Shown here piece by piece: positions 1 through 8,923 of a stretch of 64,000 bases of DNA. How positions within the stretch are numbered: position 1 is the stretch's first letter; every line of letters starts with the position of its first letter. The notes under the pieces were generated by a model, which was not told where the DNA came from, ran no database searches, and saw only the letters and a list, made by a program, of their open reading frames with translations. A program made the translations under genes and the position numbers. The DNA is from Pseudoalteromonas sp. Scap06. GTDB lineage: Bacteria > Pseudomonadota > Gammaproteobacteria > Enterobacterales > Alteromonadaceae. Where the stretch lies: NCBI RefSeq assembly GCF_013394165.1, contig NZ_CP041331.1:620001-684000 (forward strand), in the 5' to 3' direction.

Positions 1-1197
1 ATTGAAATTCCCGACATTAATGCCAAACAGGTTGCACTGTGTCCTCGCTGTAATCACAAAATTCGCGGTGTTAATGTTAACCATGATATCGAAATAGTCG
101 CGTTAAGCTTCAGCGCACTGCTGATGTTGCTCAGTAGTATGTTTTATCCGTTTATTTCTTTTAGTAGCAATGGTATTACCCAAACAATTACCCTACCTGA
201 TGCTGCTCGCATTCTATTTAATTATGATAGTGACCTGCTCGGCCTGTTTATTGATATCAGCATTATTATTCTGCCTATGAGTTTGCTCATTATTTTGATC
301 CCTTTACATTTAGGGGTACTCAAAGCGCTGCCGCAAGCAATTGCAAAAAGGCTATTAAAGTTTACCTTGGCACTTGAACCTTGGATCATGTCAGAAATAT
401 TTTTGATTGGTGTTTTGGTTAGTATGGTTAAAATAATGTCATTAGCTGAGGTTAGCTTTGGTACCAGCTTTTTTGCCTATGTGGGATTTGTAATTTTTTA
501 TGTTAGTGCGTTAACACGGCTAAATCGTGCAAGGTTGTGGTCGCAGGTAAGCCCGGCAATTCGGCTTCAAAGTAGTGCAGGCGCAGAACGTGCAATAGAC
601 GATAATATAAAAGCCTGCCATGTTTGCCACCAGTTGAGCGTTGACCTAATCTGCCCTCGTTGCCATAGTAAAACCTACTTAAGAAACCCGTACAGCGTTC
701 AAAAAGCAGCAGCTTGGCTAGTTACCTCAGTAATTTGTTATATCCCCGCGAATTTACTGCCCATTATGTACACTATCAGCCTTGGGGATGAAACCCCTGC
801 CACGCTTATTTCTGGTGTTATTACTTTATGGAATAGCGGCTCCTACCCTATTGCGCTGATTATCTTTTTTGCAAGTGTGGTGGTGCCATTAGCGAAAGCG
901 CTCATTTTAAGTTTTTTATGTTTTATGGTTACAAAACCCGCCAACCTGCATACAAAAGGTTACACAAAAGTGTATCAACTTACTGAATTTATAGGAAAAT
1001 GGTCTATGATTGATGTGTTTGTTGTGGCTATATTAGTTGCATTAGTGCAGCTAGGAAATTTGATGTCGGTTATACCGGGTTTAGGCATCGTTTTTTTTAC
1101 TGTTATGGTATTATGCCAAATGATGGCAGCACACGCATTTGACCCTCGTTTACTGTGGGATTCACCTAAAAATAAAAACGCAGAGAATAAAGCATGA
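1..1197 (+). CDS. pqiA: PqiA/LetA-family intermembrane transport protein, 5' end outside window
   Basis: Integral inner-membrane partner of an MCE protein, part of the Pqi/Let lipid-trafficking systems between inner and outer membrane. The frame is open from base 1, so the start lies upstream; 398 codons are visible. Two zinc-ribbon-like cysteine pairs typical of PqiA/LetA are present: CPRC at visible residues 14-17, and CHVC plus CPRC at about 206-221. Each precedes a block of hydrophobic helices, giving the duplicated half-and-half layout of the family. The stop overlaps the pqiB start as ATGA, indicating translational coupling. PqiA rather than YebS/LetA is preferred because the partner has three MCE domains and a PqiC follows. 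Confidence 0.9.
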   Translation: MEIPDINAKQVALCPRCNHKIRGVNVNHDIEIVALSFSALLMLLSSMFYPFISFSSNGITQTITLPDAARILFNYDSDLLGLFIDISIIILPMSLLIILIPLHLGVLKALPQAIAKRLLKFTLALEPWIMSEIFLIGVLVSMVKIMSLAEVSFGTSFFAYVGFVIFYVSALTRLNRARLWSQVSPAIRLQSSAGAERAIDDNIKACHVCHQLSVDLICPRCHSKTYLRNPYSVQKAAAWLVTSVICYIPANLLPIMYTISLGDETPATLISGVITLWNSGSYPIALIIFFASVVVPLAKALILSFLCFMVTKPANLHTKGYTKVYQLTEFIGKWSMIDVFVVAILVALVQLGNLMSVIPGLGIVFFTVMVLCQMMAAHAFDPRLLWDSPKNKNAENKA

Positions 1198-2849
1198 CTA
1201 AAACAGCCAACGTAGCACAAAAAACACGTATTTCTGCGATTTGGATTATTCCCGTGGTTGCCTTATTGGTAGGTATTTGGATGCTTTATCAATACCAATT
1301 AAATAAAGGGCAAACAATCTATATTTCTATGCCGCAAGCCGAGGGCATTGTTGCCGGTAAAACAGAAATTAAAGTACGGAGTGTTAAAATAGGACAAATT
1401 GATCACATTCGCCTCTCCAACAGTCAAGACAGCGTGATAGCCAGAGCACAAATAGATAAAAACTACGATAACTTGCTTACTGAAGATGCCCGTATTTGGG
1501 TGGTAAAACCTCGCATAGATGAAACTGGCATTAGTGGCATGAGCACTTTGCTCTCAGGTGTTTATTTAGAGTTTTCGCCAGGCGAAAGTAAACAACTAAA
1601 GAAGCAGTTTAAACTTCAAGAAGAGCCTGCATTAATAGGCAAAGATGTTCAAGGTGGGCGCTTTAAGTTACTCAGTTACAATGCAGAAGTACTTGATGTG
1701 AGTACTGGCATATTTTTTAAAAACTATAAAATAGGCCAAATAGAAACCGCTACTTTTGATTGGAAAAACCAAGCAATGCAATACGGTATTTTTATTAAAG
1801 CCCCCTATGAGAACTTGATCACCTTAAATTCTATTTTTTGGGTTAACTCAGGGATAGAAATAGATCTTTCCGCAGATGGTATTAACATTAACACCGGTTC
1901 TTTGAGCAAATTATTGAAAGGGGGGATCTCTGTCGGACTACCTGAACAGCAAGCTCCTGGCGATTTAGCACAAGACGGTCATAGCTTTTCTTTAAGCCAG
2001 AGCTATAAACAAGCTCTAGAAGAGCGCTTTTATGATTTTGATTATTACCTTATTGAGTTTGAGCAATCTATTCGAGGCTTACGTGTAGGTGCTCCAGTAG
2101 AGTACCGAGGAACACGCATAGGTACTGTGGTTGAAGCTCCTGCGAACGTAATAATAGATGGCAAACCCGCTCATTTTCGTGCTAAAAATACCGCAGTACC
2201 CGTATTGATCAAAGTCGAGTATGGGCGTTTATATCACAACAATGCCTTAGCTAAAGAGTATTGGGCATCAAGCATAAACGAATGGATTGAAAATGGTATG
2301 AGGGCATCGCTTAAACCGGGGAATTTACTCACTGGTGCAGTGTACGTCGACTTTGACTTTTATACTGACACCCCAAAAAGCGAGCTTAAAAAGCTTGCTC
2401 AATACGATGTGTTTCCGAGTGTATCTAGTGGTATAACGGTGCTTGCTGACCAAGTGTCTGATGTGCTGAATAAGGTAAATAATTTAAAAATTGAAGACAG
2501 TTTGGCAAAAATGCAAACAACTTTCAGCGAGTATCAAGCGTTGGCCAGTGAAATGCGCACATTATTAAGTAAACCTGACACCCAAAATTTACCCGGTGAC
2601 TTTAATCGTAATCTCGAAAAAATAACCAAAAGTATGGAGCAATTTGAAATAACCATGCGGCAGTTTGATAAAACCATGGCAAGCTATCAAGCAGGCTCAC
2701 AAATGCACCACCAGCTTGAACAAACACTGCTGCAAATTAGGCGTTTATCTGAAGAATTCCAACCACTTACTCGTGGGTTAAACGAACAACCTAACATGCT
2801 CATTTTTGATAAGTCACTGCCTAGCGACCCGCAACCAAGGAAACAATAA
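1194..2849 (+). CDS. pqiB: PqiB, MCE-domain lipid-transport protein
   Basis: Periplasm-spanning MCE protein that is thought to form a hexameric tunnel for phospholipid movement between the membranes. The 551 residues match PqiB of E. coli in length (about 546). There is one N-terminal membrane anchor at about residues 13-32, then three MCE domains at roughly 40-135, 155-245 and 285-390, then a long amphipathic helical tail (about 415-545) expected to build the needle. YebT/LetB would have seven MCE domains, so this is the Pqi type. It overlaps pqiA by four bases and pqiC by one (TAATG), so the three genes form a tight operon. Confidence 0.93.
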   Translation: MTKTANVAQKTRISAIWIIPVVALLVGIWMLYQYQLNKGQTIYISMPQAEGIVAGKTEIKVRSVKIGQIDHIRLSNSQDSVIARAQIDKNYDNLLTEDARIWVVKPRIDETGISGMSTLLSGVYLEFSPGESKQLKKQFKLQEEPALIGKDVQGGRFKLLSYNAEVLDVSTGIFFKNYKIGQIETATFDWKNQAMQYGIFIKAPYENLITLNSIFWVNSGIEIDLSADGININTGSLSKLLKGGISVGLPEQQAPGDLAQDGHSFSLSQSYKQALEERFYDFDYYLIEFEQSIRGLRVGAPVEYRGTRIGTVVEAPANVIIDGKPAHFRAKNTAVPVLIKVEYGRLYHNNALAKEYWASSINEWIENGMRASLKPGNLLTGAVYVDFDFYTDTPKSELKKLAQYDVFPSVSSGITVLADQVSDVLNKVNNLKIEDSLAKMQTTFSEYQALASEMRTLLSKPDTQNLPGDFNRNLEKITKSMEQFEITMRQFDKTMASYQAGSQMHHQLEQTLLQIRRLSEEFQPLTRGLNEQPNMLIFDKSLPSDPQPRKQ

Positions 2850-3463
2850 TGAAAGCACTATTTTTAATTTTAGCTGGTTTGATTATAAGTGGTTGTAGCT
2901 CGGCTATTCAAACTGCAACTCAATATTACCAATTTGAACAACCCATAACTGACTCTTCGCGAAATGTGCAAGATACAAAAGCACAACTCAGGGTGCAAAC
3001 AGTTACCTTAAGGGGGGCATTGAATAACCGTGGTATTGCTATGAAAGTAGATAATAATCAAGTTCATGCTGCTAATTATCACTTGTGGGGCGAATCGCCG
3101 GATGTAATGCTTACAACAACTGCGCAACAAACATTATTTAATGCCATGAGCAACTGGATGGTTATAAAAGGATTGCCGGTCATTACCGACCAACAACAAC
3201 AAATATTTTATGAACTAGAATATGAATTACATCACTTTAACGGCGATCTGCAAGGTAATGCAGATATCTCTGGGTTATGGCGTTTGTACTATACCCACCC
3301 AGAATCAGGCAGACGTTTACTAAGCATTCATAACTTCTCAAATGTAACGCCAATAGATAACGATGGCTACAATTCATTAGTCGCTACCCTTGAAAAAATG
3401 TGGCTAGAGATAAATTCAAATGTGGCAAATACAATTGAAAAAACAAGACTCAATCATAAATAA
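2849..3463 (+). CDS. pqiC: PqiC, outer-membrane lipoprotein of the Pqi system
   Basis: Small ABC-type transport auxiliary lipoprotein (DUF330/YmbA family) that anchors the PqiB needle at the outer membrane. The signal sequence ends in a lipobox, ISGC, with the lipidated cysteine at residue 16; serine at +2 fits outer-membrane sorting. Its 204 residues fit the family, and the start is fixed by the TAATG overlap with pqiB. The 3' end runs 14 bp into the convergent acetyltransferase gene, leaving no space for a separate terminator. Confidence 0.85.
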   Translation: MKALFLILAGLIISGCSSAIQTATQYYQFEQPITDSSRNVQDTKAQLRVQTVTLRGALNNRGIAMKVDNNQVHAANYHLWGESPDVMLTTTAQQTLFNAMSNWMVIKGLPVITDQQQQIFYELEYELHHFNGDLQGNADISGLWRLYYTHPESGRRLLSIHNFSNVTPIDNDGYNSLVATLEKMWLEINSNVANTIEKTRLNHK

Positions 3464-3953
3464 ATACACTGATGGTGGTTTTATCAGCATTGATGACTGC
3501 CTTACCCACCTCAGTAAAACCCAGTTTATATAGTGTATTTTGAGATCCTAAATTAGCCGTTGAAGTAATTGCGCATACATCTTTTATACCTAATTTATGT
3601 CTGTTATTTAAAAGTATTGTAGCTGCTTCAAAAATATATCCCTTTTTTTCAAAGCCGTCTTTTAACGCAAACCCTAAATCGGGATGTTGCATAGTCGCTC
3701 GCTGATAAAAACCAACAATACCAACCACAGTTTCATCATGGAGTGTGATCATATAAGGCCCAAAACCGTGCTCTTTATGGGCAGCTATAAAGCTGTCTTT
3801 GATGTATTTTTTAGCGTCGTCTAGGGTATGAATACCTTTATCACCAATGTATTTAATAAAGTTGGCCTGGTTAACTAACTTAAGTAACTCAGCCGCGTCA
3901 GCTATTTGTGCAAAGCGTATAAGTAAACGTTCAGTTTTAAAAGCAATATTCAA
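3450..3953 (-). CDS. GNAT-family N-acetyltransferase (RimJ/RimL type)
   Basis: Predicted acetyl-CoA-dependent acetyltransferase of the RimJ/RimL-like GNAT group; the acceptor is unknown. It opens with the family hallmark TERLLIR, has a middle stretch on substrate-side strands (VVGIVGFYQR) and the C-terminal NLGSQNTLYKLGFTEVG segment that matches the conserved N-xxS-xxxxxKxGF motif. An ATG 45 bases upstream (3998) is in frame, but a good AAGGAG Shine-Dalgarno sits six bases before the TTG at 3953, giving a protein that begins directly at the family's N-terminal motif; TTG is therefore chosen. It overlaps pqiC tail to tail. Confidence 0.8.
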   Translation of the reverse strand: MNIAFKTERLLIRFAQIADAAELLKLVNQANFIKYIGDKGIHTLDDAKKYIKDSFIAAHKEHGFGPYMITLHDETVVGIVGFYQRATMQHPDLGFALKDGFEKKGYIFEAATILLNNRHKLGIKDVCAITSTANLGSQNTLYKLGFTEVGKAVINADKTTISVFIYD

Positions 3954-4004
3954 AATAACTCCTTGGAGTTCAATGCTATAGCTATAATTTAACGACATTA
4001 AAAC

Positions 4005-4032
4005 AAAACCCAGTCAACGATGACTGGGTTTT
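4005..4032. terminator. Perfect hairpin terminator, bidirectional
   Basis: A 12-bp perfect inverted repeat with a four-base loop (AAAACCCAGTCA, acga, TGACTGGGTTTT). It lies just downstream of the minus-strand M16 peptidase gene and has T-rich tails on both strands, so it most likely ends the peptidase transcript. Confidence 0.8.
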
Positions 4033-4055
4033 TTGGTTTTAGAGTAATTTCAAAC

Positions 4056-6953
4056 TTACTTTTGCAATTTTATATCGCTGTAGTAAGCATCTAAACTCGT
4101 CACTTTAGTCTGATTTGGCAAATCAGCAAACTCGCTATCACTAAACTTAGTGCCGCGTAGCTGCACATTTAAACGTGCTGCTTTTGGGTTTAACATTGTT
4201 TGCTGGTAGTAATCTTTAATATCAGCAAGGGTGACTTTTTCCACCTCTGCAATTAATTTTTGTCTTGAATCAAAATCAAAGTTTTCACGATACCAATCGT
4301 TAATCAATGGACTCATTTCGTCGCTTAAATTCTTTGGCTGTTCTTTTAACGAAACCAAAGTTGCATTTTTAAGCTGTGCAAATGTTTCCTCACTCATGGC
4401 ATTAAGCTCAGAAGCGTACTCTTTTTTAAACTTGTCAAAGCGACCTTGAATGTCTTTTGGCCCTTTCACAGGTGTTTGGATAAATAAACCAATACCTGAG
4501 TAATCTTCAATAGGACGCGCTAATGCGCCTACTGCATAAGCAAGTTGCTCTTCAGTACGCATTTTATCAAACGCGATTGTTCTAAAGTGACCTTGCAATA
4601 CAGCTGCCTGTGCTTTTTGTTTGTAACCAGGAGTTGGGTGAATGGTCATATCGACCACCGCTACATCGGCGACATCAATATCTTTGTGTAATACACGCGC
4701 TTCACCCGGTTGCGGTAACCACGCTTTACTGCGTGCAAACTCCGTTTGAGTATGTTTGCTTGGTAAGATAGCCGCTAACTCAGCAGCAATAGCATCAATG
4801 TCCTTTTCGTTGTAGTTACCGTAGCTAAATACACGTAAGTTATTATTCGCTAAGGTGCTTTGCTTTAAAGCGTGTAAATCAGCAAGCGTTAGTGTTTTTG
4901 CAGCCTTAATTAGCGCTTCTGTATCGAAACTGCCAGTACGAGTTAGCTTTGAATACTCACCAAATGCTTGTGCATACGGGAACTGTTTTTGTTGATTAAG
5001 TAAATCTCGCTGATAACGGTCAATCGCTTGATTAAACGCTTGTGCTGAAATTTCAGCATCAAACCCAGCTAACGCTTGTTTAAGTAAAATATCTTGTTTA
5101 TCAGTAAAACCACTTAACGATAGCACCAATCCATTACTTGAGCTTAAATTAACGTTCATGCCAGCAATGGCAGCTTCAGTTCGTAACTGACTTAATTGAG
5201 TGTTATACAGATCAGCCCAAACAGAATAAAGTACGGTTGAGTTAATATCATGCAAACCTGTTTGCGTGTTGATATACACCTCAACTAAACCTTTAGGCTG
5301 CTCTGCAAACTGCTGACTTGCTTGGCGCCAAATTTTTACGCCGTTTTTATCATAGCTAAGCTCAGGATGCTTCTGCTCTTTAAAAGCTTGCGTTTTAATA
5401 GCAAAACTCTCTGGTAGTAAATTGTTAACACTTGGCAATGCTAAATTAAAATCACTTGGTTTTTCCCAGCTGGCAATTTCTGCATCGCTAATATCGTTAA
5501 TTTTATATTTGCCATCGTAAAAATGCAGCTCAGAATCTGTATCTTCCTGTTGAGAAATATACCAGATGCGAAGTGTATCGGCGTTAAGTTGCTTAAGTAC
5601 ATTATTCACCGCATCAGCATCAAATTGAGCATAGTAGTACGGTGCGTTTATCGCATGATTTAACGGGTAATCTTGCATGCTTTGAGTCAACGCACTGACA
5701 TAGTTAAACTCATCGCCCTTTTCTAAAAATTTAAACTGATTATTTAAAGAAGTGCGAATTTCATTAAAGTACTTACTATTAACGCCCTCACGCTTAATCA
5801 AGTCAATGTATTGCATGATTGTCGCGACAATTGATTCGCGGTTTTTCATACCCTCATCAGTCAGCTCTATATTCACGTTCAAAGAACCGTAGTTGCCATA
5901 CTGATTTGCAGAGGCAGAGGCTGATAACTGAGATACCCACCCTTTATCACGTAATATTTGCGCTGGACTACCTGGCATTTCATTACTAAGTAAATAGGCA
6001 ACAAAGCGATTAGGTTTTACTGCAAATTCATTTTGGTTATTAGTAATTGTGAAATCGAGTTGTAATTGTTTTACGTCTTCATTTGGTGAGTAAAAAACAC
6101 GTTTACCACCGGCATTATCAAAATCTAAGCTAGCTGTAACACTTGGCTTTTCAATATTTTTATTTTCAATGTCAGCAAAGTATTTTTGTGCTTTTTTCTG
6201 CATTTCTGCAATTGGTAAGTTCGAAATCAGCGCCACTTTCATAATATTTGCTGAATAATATTTATTATAAAAATCAACCGTTTCCTTGTGTAATGAACTA
6301 TCAGCTTTATCGCCTAGGGTTTCAAGGTTACCAATTAAAAATCGGTTAGCCGGATGTTCACCCATCATTTTACGTGCAAGTTTAAATTGGCCGAAAAAGT
6401 CCATTTCACGACGCATTGACCATTCAGCATTTACTGCATTTTTTTCTTTTTCTGTGTATTCTGGGTAAAGCTTAGGGGCTTTAAAAAAATCTGAAAAGCG
6501 GTCTAAGCCTTCATCAAACGCATCGTTATTAATTTTAAACATGTAGTTGGTAATATCGAGCCAAGTATAAGCATTATGCGCACCACCATTTTTAGTCATA
6601 AAATCGGAGTACCCTTTGGTATCAGGGTATCGTTCAGTGCCTAAAAACAACATATGTTCTAGGTAATGCGCCATACCTTGTTGGCTCATTGGGTCATGTA
6701 ACAGACCTACACCTACACTCAGTGAAGCAGCAGATTTTTCAGCGCTTGGATCAGAGACTAAAATCACTTCAATATCGTTAGCAAGTTTCAAGGTTTTATA
6801 TTCACGGTTATCGTTAGGGCTAACAACGAGCGTTGATGACAACAGTGATGTTTGTGAAGATTGAGAAAGAGTGGCGGTATTCGAACAACCGCTTAATATT
6901 GCCAGTGCAATTGCACTTAAGCCGATGACGTGTCTCATTTTAATTATATCCAT
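4056..6953 (-). CDS. M16-family zinc metallopeptidase (pitrilysin-like), lipoprotein
   Basis: Large inverzincin peptidase predicted to degrade oligopeptides in the periplasm or at a membrane. The inverted zinc motif HYLEH is at residues 96-100 and the third ligand glutamate at 177 (in NAVNAEW), exactly 76 residues after the motif, as in pitrilysin. The 965 residues fit a full two-half protease III. The N-terminus has a lipobox, LSGC (cysteine 23), so unlike E. coli pitrilysin this one looks lipid-anchored. A second ATG five codons in is an equally plausible start; neither has a strong Shine-Dalgarno. It is monocistronic, divergent from the MAPEG gene. Confidence 0.9.
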   Translation of the reverse strand: MDIIKMRHVIGLSAIALAILSGCSNTATLSQSSQTSLLSSTLVVSPNDNREYKTLKLANDIEVILVSDPSAEKSAASLSVGVGLLHDPMSQQGMAHYLEHMLFLGTERYPDTKGYSDFMTKNGGAHNAYTWLDITNYMFKINNDAFDEGLDRFSDFFKAPKLYPEYTEKEKNAVNAEWSMRREMDFFGQFKLARKMMGEHPANRFLIGNLETLGDKADSSLHKETVDFYNKYYSANIMKVALISNLPIAEMQKKAQKYFADIENKNIEKPSVTASLDFDNAGGKRVFYSPNEDVKQLQLDFTITNNQNEFAVKPNRFVAYLLSNEMPGSPAQILRDKGWVSQLSASASANQYGNYGSLNVNIELTDEGMKNRESIVATIMQYIDLIKREGVNSKYFNEIRTSLNNQFKFLEKGDEFNYVSALTQSMQDYPLNHAINAPYYYAQFDADAVNNVLKQLNADTLRIWYISQQEDTDSELHFYDGKYKINDISDAEIASWEKPSDFNLALPSVNNLLPESFAIKTQAFKEQKHPELSYDKNGVKIWRQASQQFAEQPKGLVEVYINTQTGLHDINSTVLYSVWADLYNTQLSQLRTEAAIAGMNVNLSSSNGLVLSLSGFTDKQDILLKQALAGFDAEISAQAFNQAIDRYQRDLLNQQKQFPYAQAFGEYSKLTRTGSFDTEALIKAAKTLTLADLHALKQSTLANNNLRVFSYGNYNEKDIDAIAAELAAILPSKHTQTEFARSKAWLPQPGEARVLHKDIDVADVAVVDMTIHPTPGYKQKAQAAVLQGHFRTIAFDKMRTEEQLAYAVGALARPIEDYSGIGLFIQTPVKGPKDIQGRFDKFKKEYASELNAMSEETFAQLKNATLVSLKEQPKNLSDEMSPLINDWYRENFDFDSRQKLIAEVEKVTLADIKDYYQQTMLNPKAARLNVQLRGTKFSDSEFADLPNQTKVTSLDAYYSDIKLQK

Positions 6954-7102
6954 TGCTGTTAAATACGTGTTTAGTGTTACAAAAATACTAAATCAGGAAT
7001 AAACTACCATCATCAAGTAATACTATGCTACTAATTAGTACTTAATTGTGTAACACATTGTGAATAACAATCGAATACTCAAAGAAAATAATAAGGTAAG
7101 TT

Positions 7103-7522
7103 ATGGAAAAGATAATAATAATGGCCATGTTTGTGCAGGTAACACTTTCATTAGTTGTTATGGTGATTATGGGAAAACGTCGTTTTGCAGCGGCCAAAAA
7201 TAAACAGATACAGTTAAATGATTTTGCTGCTATGCGCCTTGATAATGCGGGCGATTATGTCAGAGTTGCTGATCGTAACTTTAGCAACCAATTCGAAATA
7301 CCTGTGCTTTTTTATGCGGGATGTTTACTTGCTTTACAGCTTAATATGGCGAGTGTCAGTATTGCAGTACTTGCCTGTTTATTTGTCGCTACACGAATTA
7401 TTCACAGCATCATTCACCTGGGTAGTAATCATTTAAGAGCCCGTTTTAGAGTGTTTTTACTAGGCTGCTTATCTGTGTTTGTAATGTGGATTTTGCTAGT
7501 GCTGGGTGTACTTTACCACTAA
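7103..7522 (+). CDS. MAPEG-family membrane protein
   Basis: Small four-helix membrane protein of the MAPEG family (membrane-associated proteins in eicosanoid and glutathione metabolism). In 139 residues there are hydrophobic segments near 5-24, 64-82, 84-100 and 112-136. The typical N-x-x-E segment appears as NQFEIPVLFYA, and RIIHSIIHLGSN matches the conserved third-helix motif. A Shine-Dalgarno (AAGG) precedes the ATG. Bacterial members are mostly uncharacterised; glutathione-linked activity is only a family-level possibility. It stands alone, divergent from the M16 gene, and ends in a strong shared terminator. Confidence 0.8.
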   Translation: MEKIIIMAMFVQVTLSLVVMVIMGKRRFAAAKNKQIQLNDFAAMRLDNAGDYVRVADRNFSNQFEIPVLFYAGCLLALQLNMASVSIAVLACLFVATRIIHSIIHLGSNHLRARFRVFLLGCLSVFVMWILLVLGVLYH

Positions 7523-7560
7523 AAAATAACGGCGAATTTAACAATTCGCCGTTATTTTTT
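7521..7560. terminator. Bidirectional terminator between MAPEG and cyclophilin genes
   Basis: GGCGAATT and AATTCGCC arms with a TAAC loop, extended on both sides by A/T pairs, giving an A-run before and a T-run after the stem. It begins in the MAPEG stop codon and sits 7 bp from the end of the convergent cyclophilin gene, so it can serve both. Confidence 0.88.
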
Positions 7561-7566
7561 ATAAGT

Positions 7567-8310
7567 TTATTTTGTACGTTTTAATCGAGGTGCTACTAGC
7601 AGTAGTGCACCTAATAACCACGCTACACTACCACTAGAGTCTGAAGTTTTTGGTGGTGTAACTTCTACGTTATCAATTAATGTATTTTCTTTAGGTGTCA
7701 AGTTTTGTGCTGAATTAGGATCATCATCAAGCACAACCACACTTTGAATTGATACCAAGTTTTGATTACTAATAACTAAATTTTCATCTGAACATTGCTC
7801 TTGAGTAATACCAACTAATGGTACCTCTGAACAATGGACTAAGGCAGCAATTTTATTTAAGGTTTCTTGGCTTTGCGTAGTGACTTGTCCAAACACGGTA
7901 AAACCACCATTTTGTAAATCTAAGTTTTGGCTGTTATCACTCATGTTAAAAAACCATTGGCTAGTAGCGCTGTTTTCATTACCGCCCTGTTTTGCCATAG
8001 CAATGGTGCCTTTAACATTTGAATAAATAGGTTCGTTTATAACCGAAGGTTTGGTTGTAATTGGATCCATTTTATCAGAAAAGGTAAAGCCCCCTCCTTG
8101 AATGATAAACTTATCAATAGAGCGATGTATTACCGTTTGATTATATGCAGCATCATCAACATAACTTAGGAAATTTTCTACTGTTTTAGGAGTTTGTTGA
8201 TCAAACAAGTTAATTTGTATCGTTCCCTGACTCGTTTGCATTTCGACTATAGTTGCAGTGCTTGAAAAACTTGTTGCAGTTAAAATTGAGGCTAAGATAA
8301 GCTTCTTCAT
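7567..8310 (-). CDS. Secreted cyclophilin-type peptidyl-prolyl isomerase with GlyGly-CTERM-like tail
   Basis: Peptidyl-prolyl cis-trans isomerase of the cyclophilin family, probably helping folding outside the cytoplasm. The core shows the NFLSYV, IIQGGGF and NSATSQWFFN segments of bacterial cyclophilins. The N-terminus is a signal peptide (MKKLILASILTATSFSSTA); this ATG at 8310 has an AGGA Shine-Dalgarno, so the in-frame ATG 48 bases upstream is rejected. The C-terminus carries a Ser/Gly stretch (SSGSVAWLLG), a hydrophobic helix and a basic end (RLKRTK), resembling the GlyGly-CTERM sorting signal processed by rhombosortase. PpiA/PpiB of E. coli (about 165-190 residues) lack this tail. Confidence 0.85.
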   Translation of the reverse strand: MKKLILASILTATSFSSTATIVEMQTSQGTIQINLFDQQTPKTVENFLSYVDDAAYNQTVIHRSIDKFIIQGGGFTFSDKMDPITTKPSVINEPIYSNVKGTIAMAKQGGNENSATSQWFFNMSDNSQNLDLQNGGFTVFGQVTTQSQETLNKIAALVHCSEVPLVGITQEQCSDENLVISNQNLVSIQSVVVLDDDPNSAQNLTPKENTLIDNVEVTPPKTSDSSGSVAWLLGALLLVAPRLKRTK

Positions 8311-8651
8311 TATTTTTCCTATTTTTATTGTCATTAGAATTAATATTTTATGCATCATAGAATAGTGCTATTTATTTTGTAAATCGATATATAAGTACTT
8401 AACGCTACAATTCATAGCAAAGTAATTACACCACAGTTACAACTGTTTACATTTTTATTTTAAACACGTTATGGATAATTAATTGCCTGTGTGCCTTGGT
8501 GTACATTACGGTTACTCTTTTTAATTAATTTTAAACCTTGCAAGGTATTTAAAAAGCCCCTTATCAATCACTCTTTTTTTGTTATTATCAATCAGGGACT
8601 GTTGCCACTTAAAGGTCATTAGGCCCTAACTCATTGATAGGAGTACATAAA

Positions 8652-8843
8652 ATGACTAATAACACGACTATTTGTGATTTTGGATTACATAAAGGTGAGC
8701 CATACACCCAATTGCCCGTGAGCTTTTTGAAATGGATGATTGATGTTAATCATCAAAAATCTCAATATGCACGAGATGAACTTGCTCGAAGAAACAGGGT
8801 TGTAGAGCTGCAGCGTCAAACCACACAGGCTGAAAAAATATAA
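8652..8843 (+). CDS. Small DUF3820-like protein
   Basis: A 63-residue cytoplasmic protein. The segment DFGLHKGEPYTQLPVSFLKWMI resembles the FGKHKGxxxxxLPxxYLxWL pattern of DUF3820 and of exonuclease-associated small domains, whose role is unknown. An AGGAG Shine-Dalgarno sits eight bases before this ATG, so the in-frame TTG at 8634 is not used. It stands alone ahead of ushA with no obvious partner. Its 5' flank contains a 12-bp palindrome (ACCTTGCAAGGT at 8535-8546) of unknown meaning. Confidence 0.65.
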   Translation: MTNNTTICDFGLHKGEPYTQLPVSFLKWMIDVNHQKSQYARDELARRNRVVELQRQTTQAEKI

Positions 8844-8923
8844 AGAAGTGCGTTTTTTTAAACTCGAACTAGTTTACACTAACCACCTACTAGATTGAGC
8901 TTTAATTCATCGATAGGTATCTT

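Noticed and set aside
8535..8546. ACCTTGCAAGGT perfect palindrome upstream of the DUF3820-like gene
   Set aside because: Only 12 bp in AT-rich DNA, without promoter boxes or a matching second site; kept only as a note.
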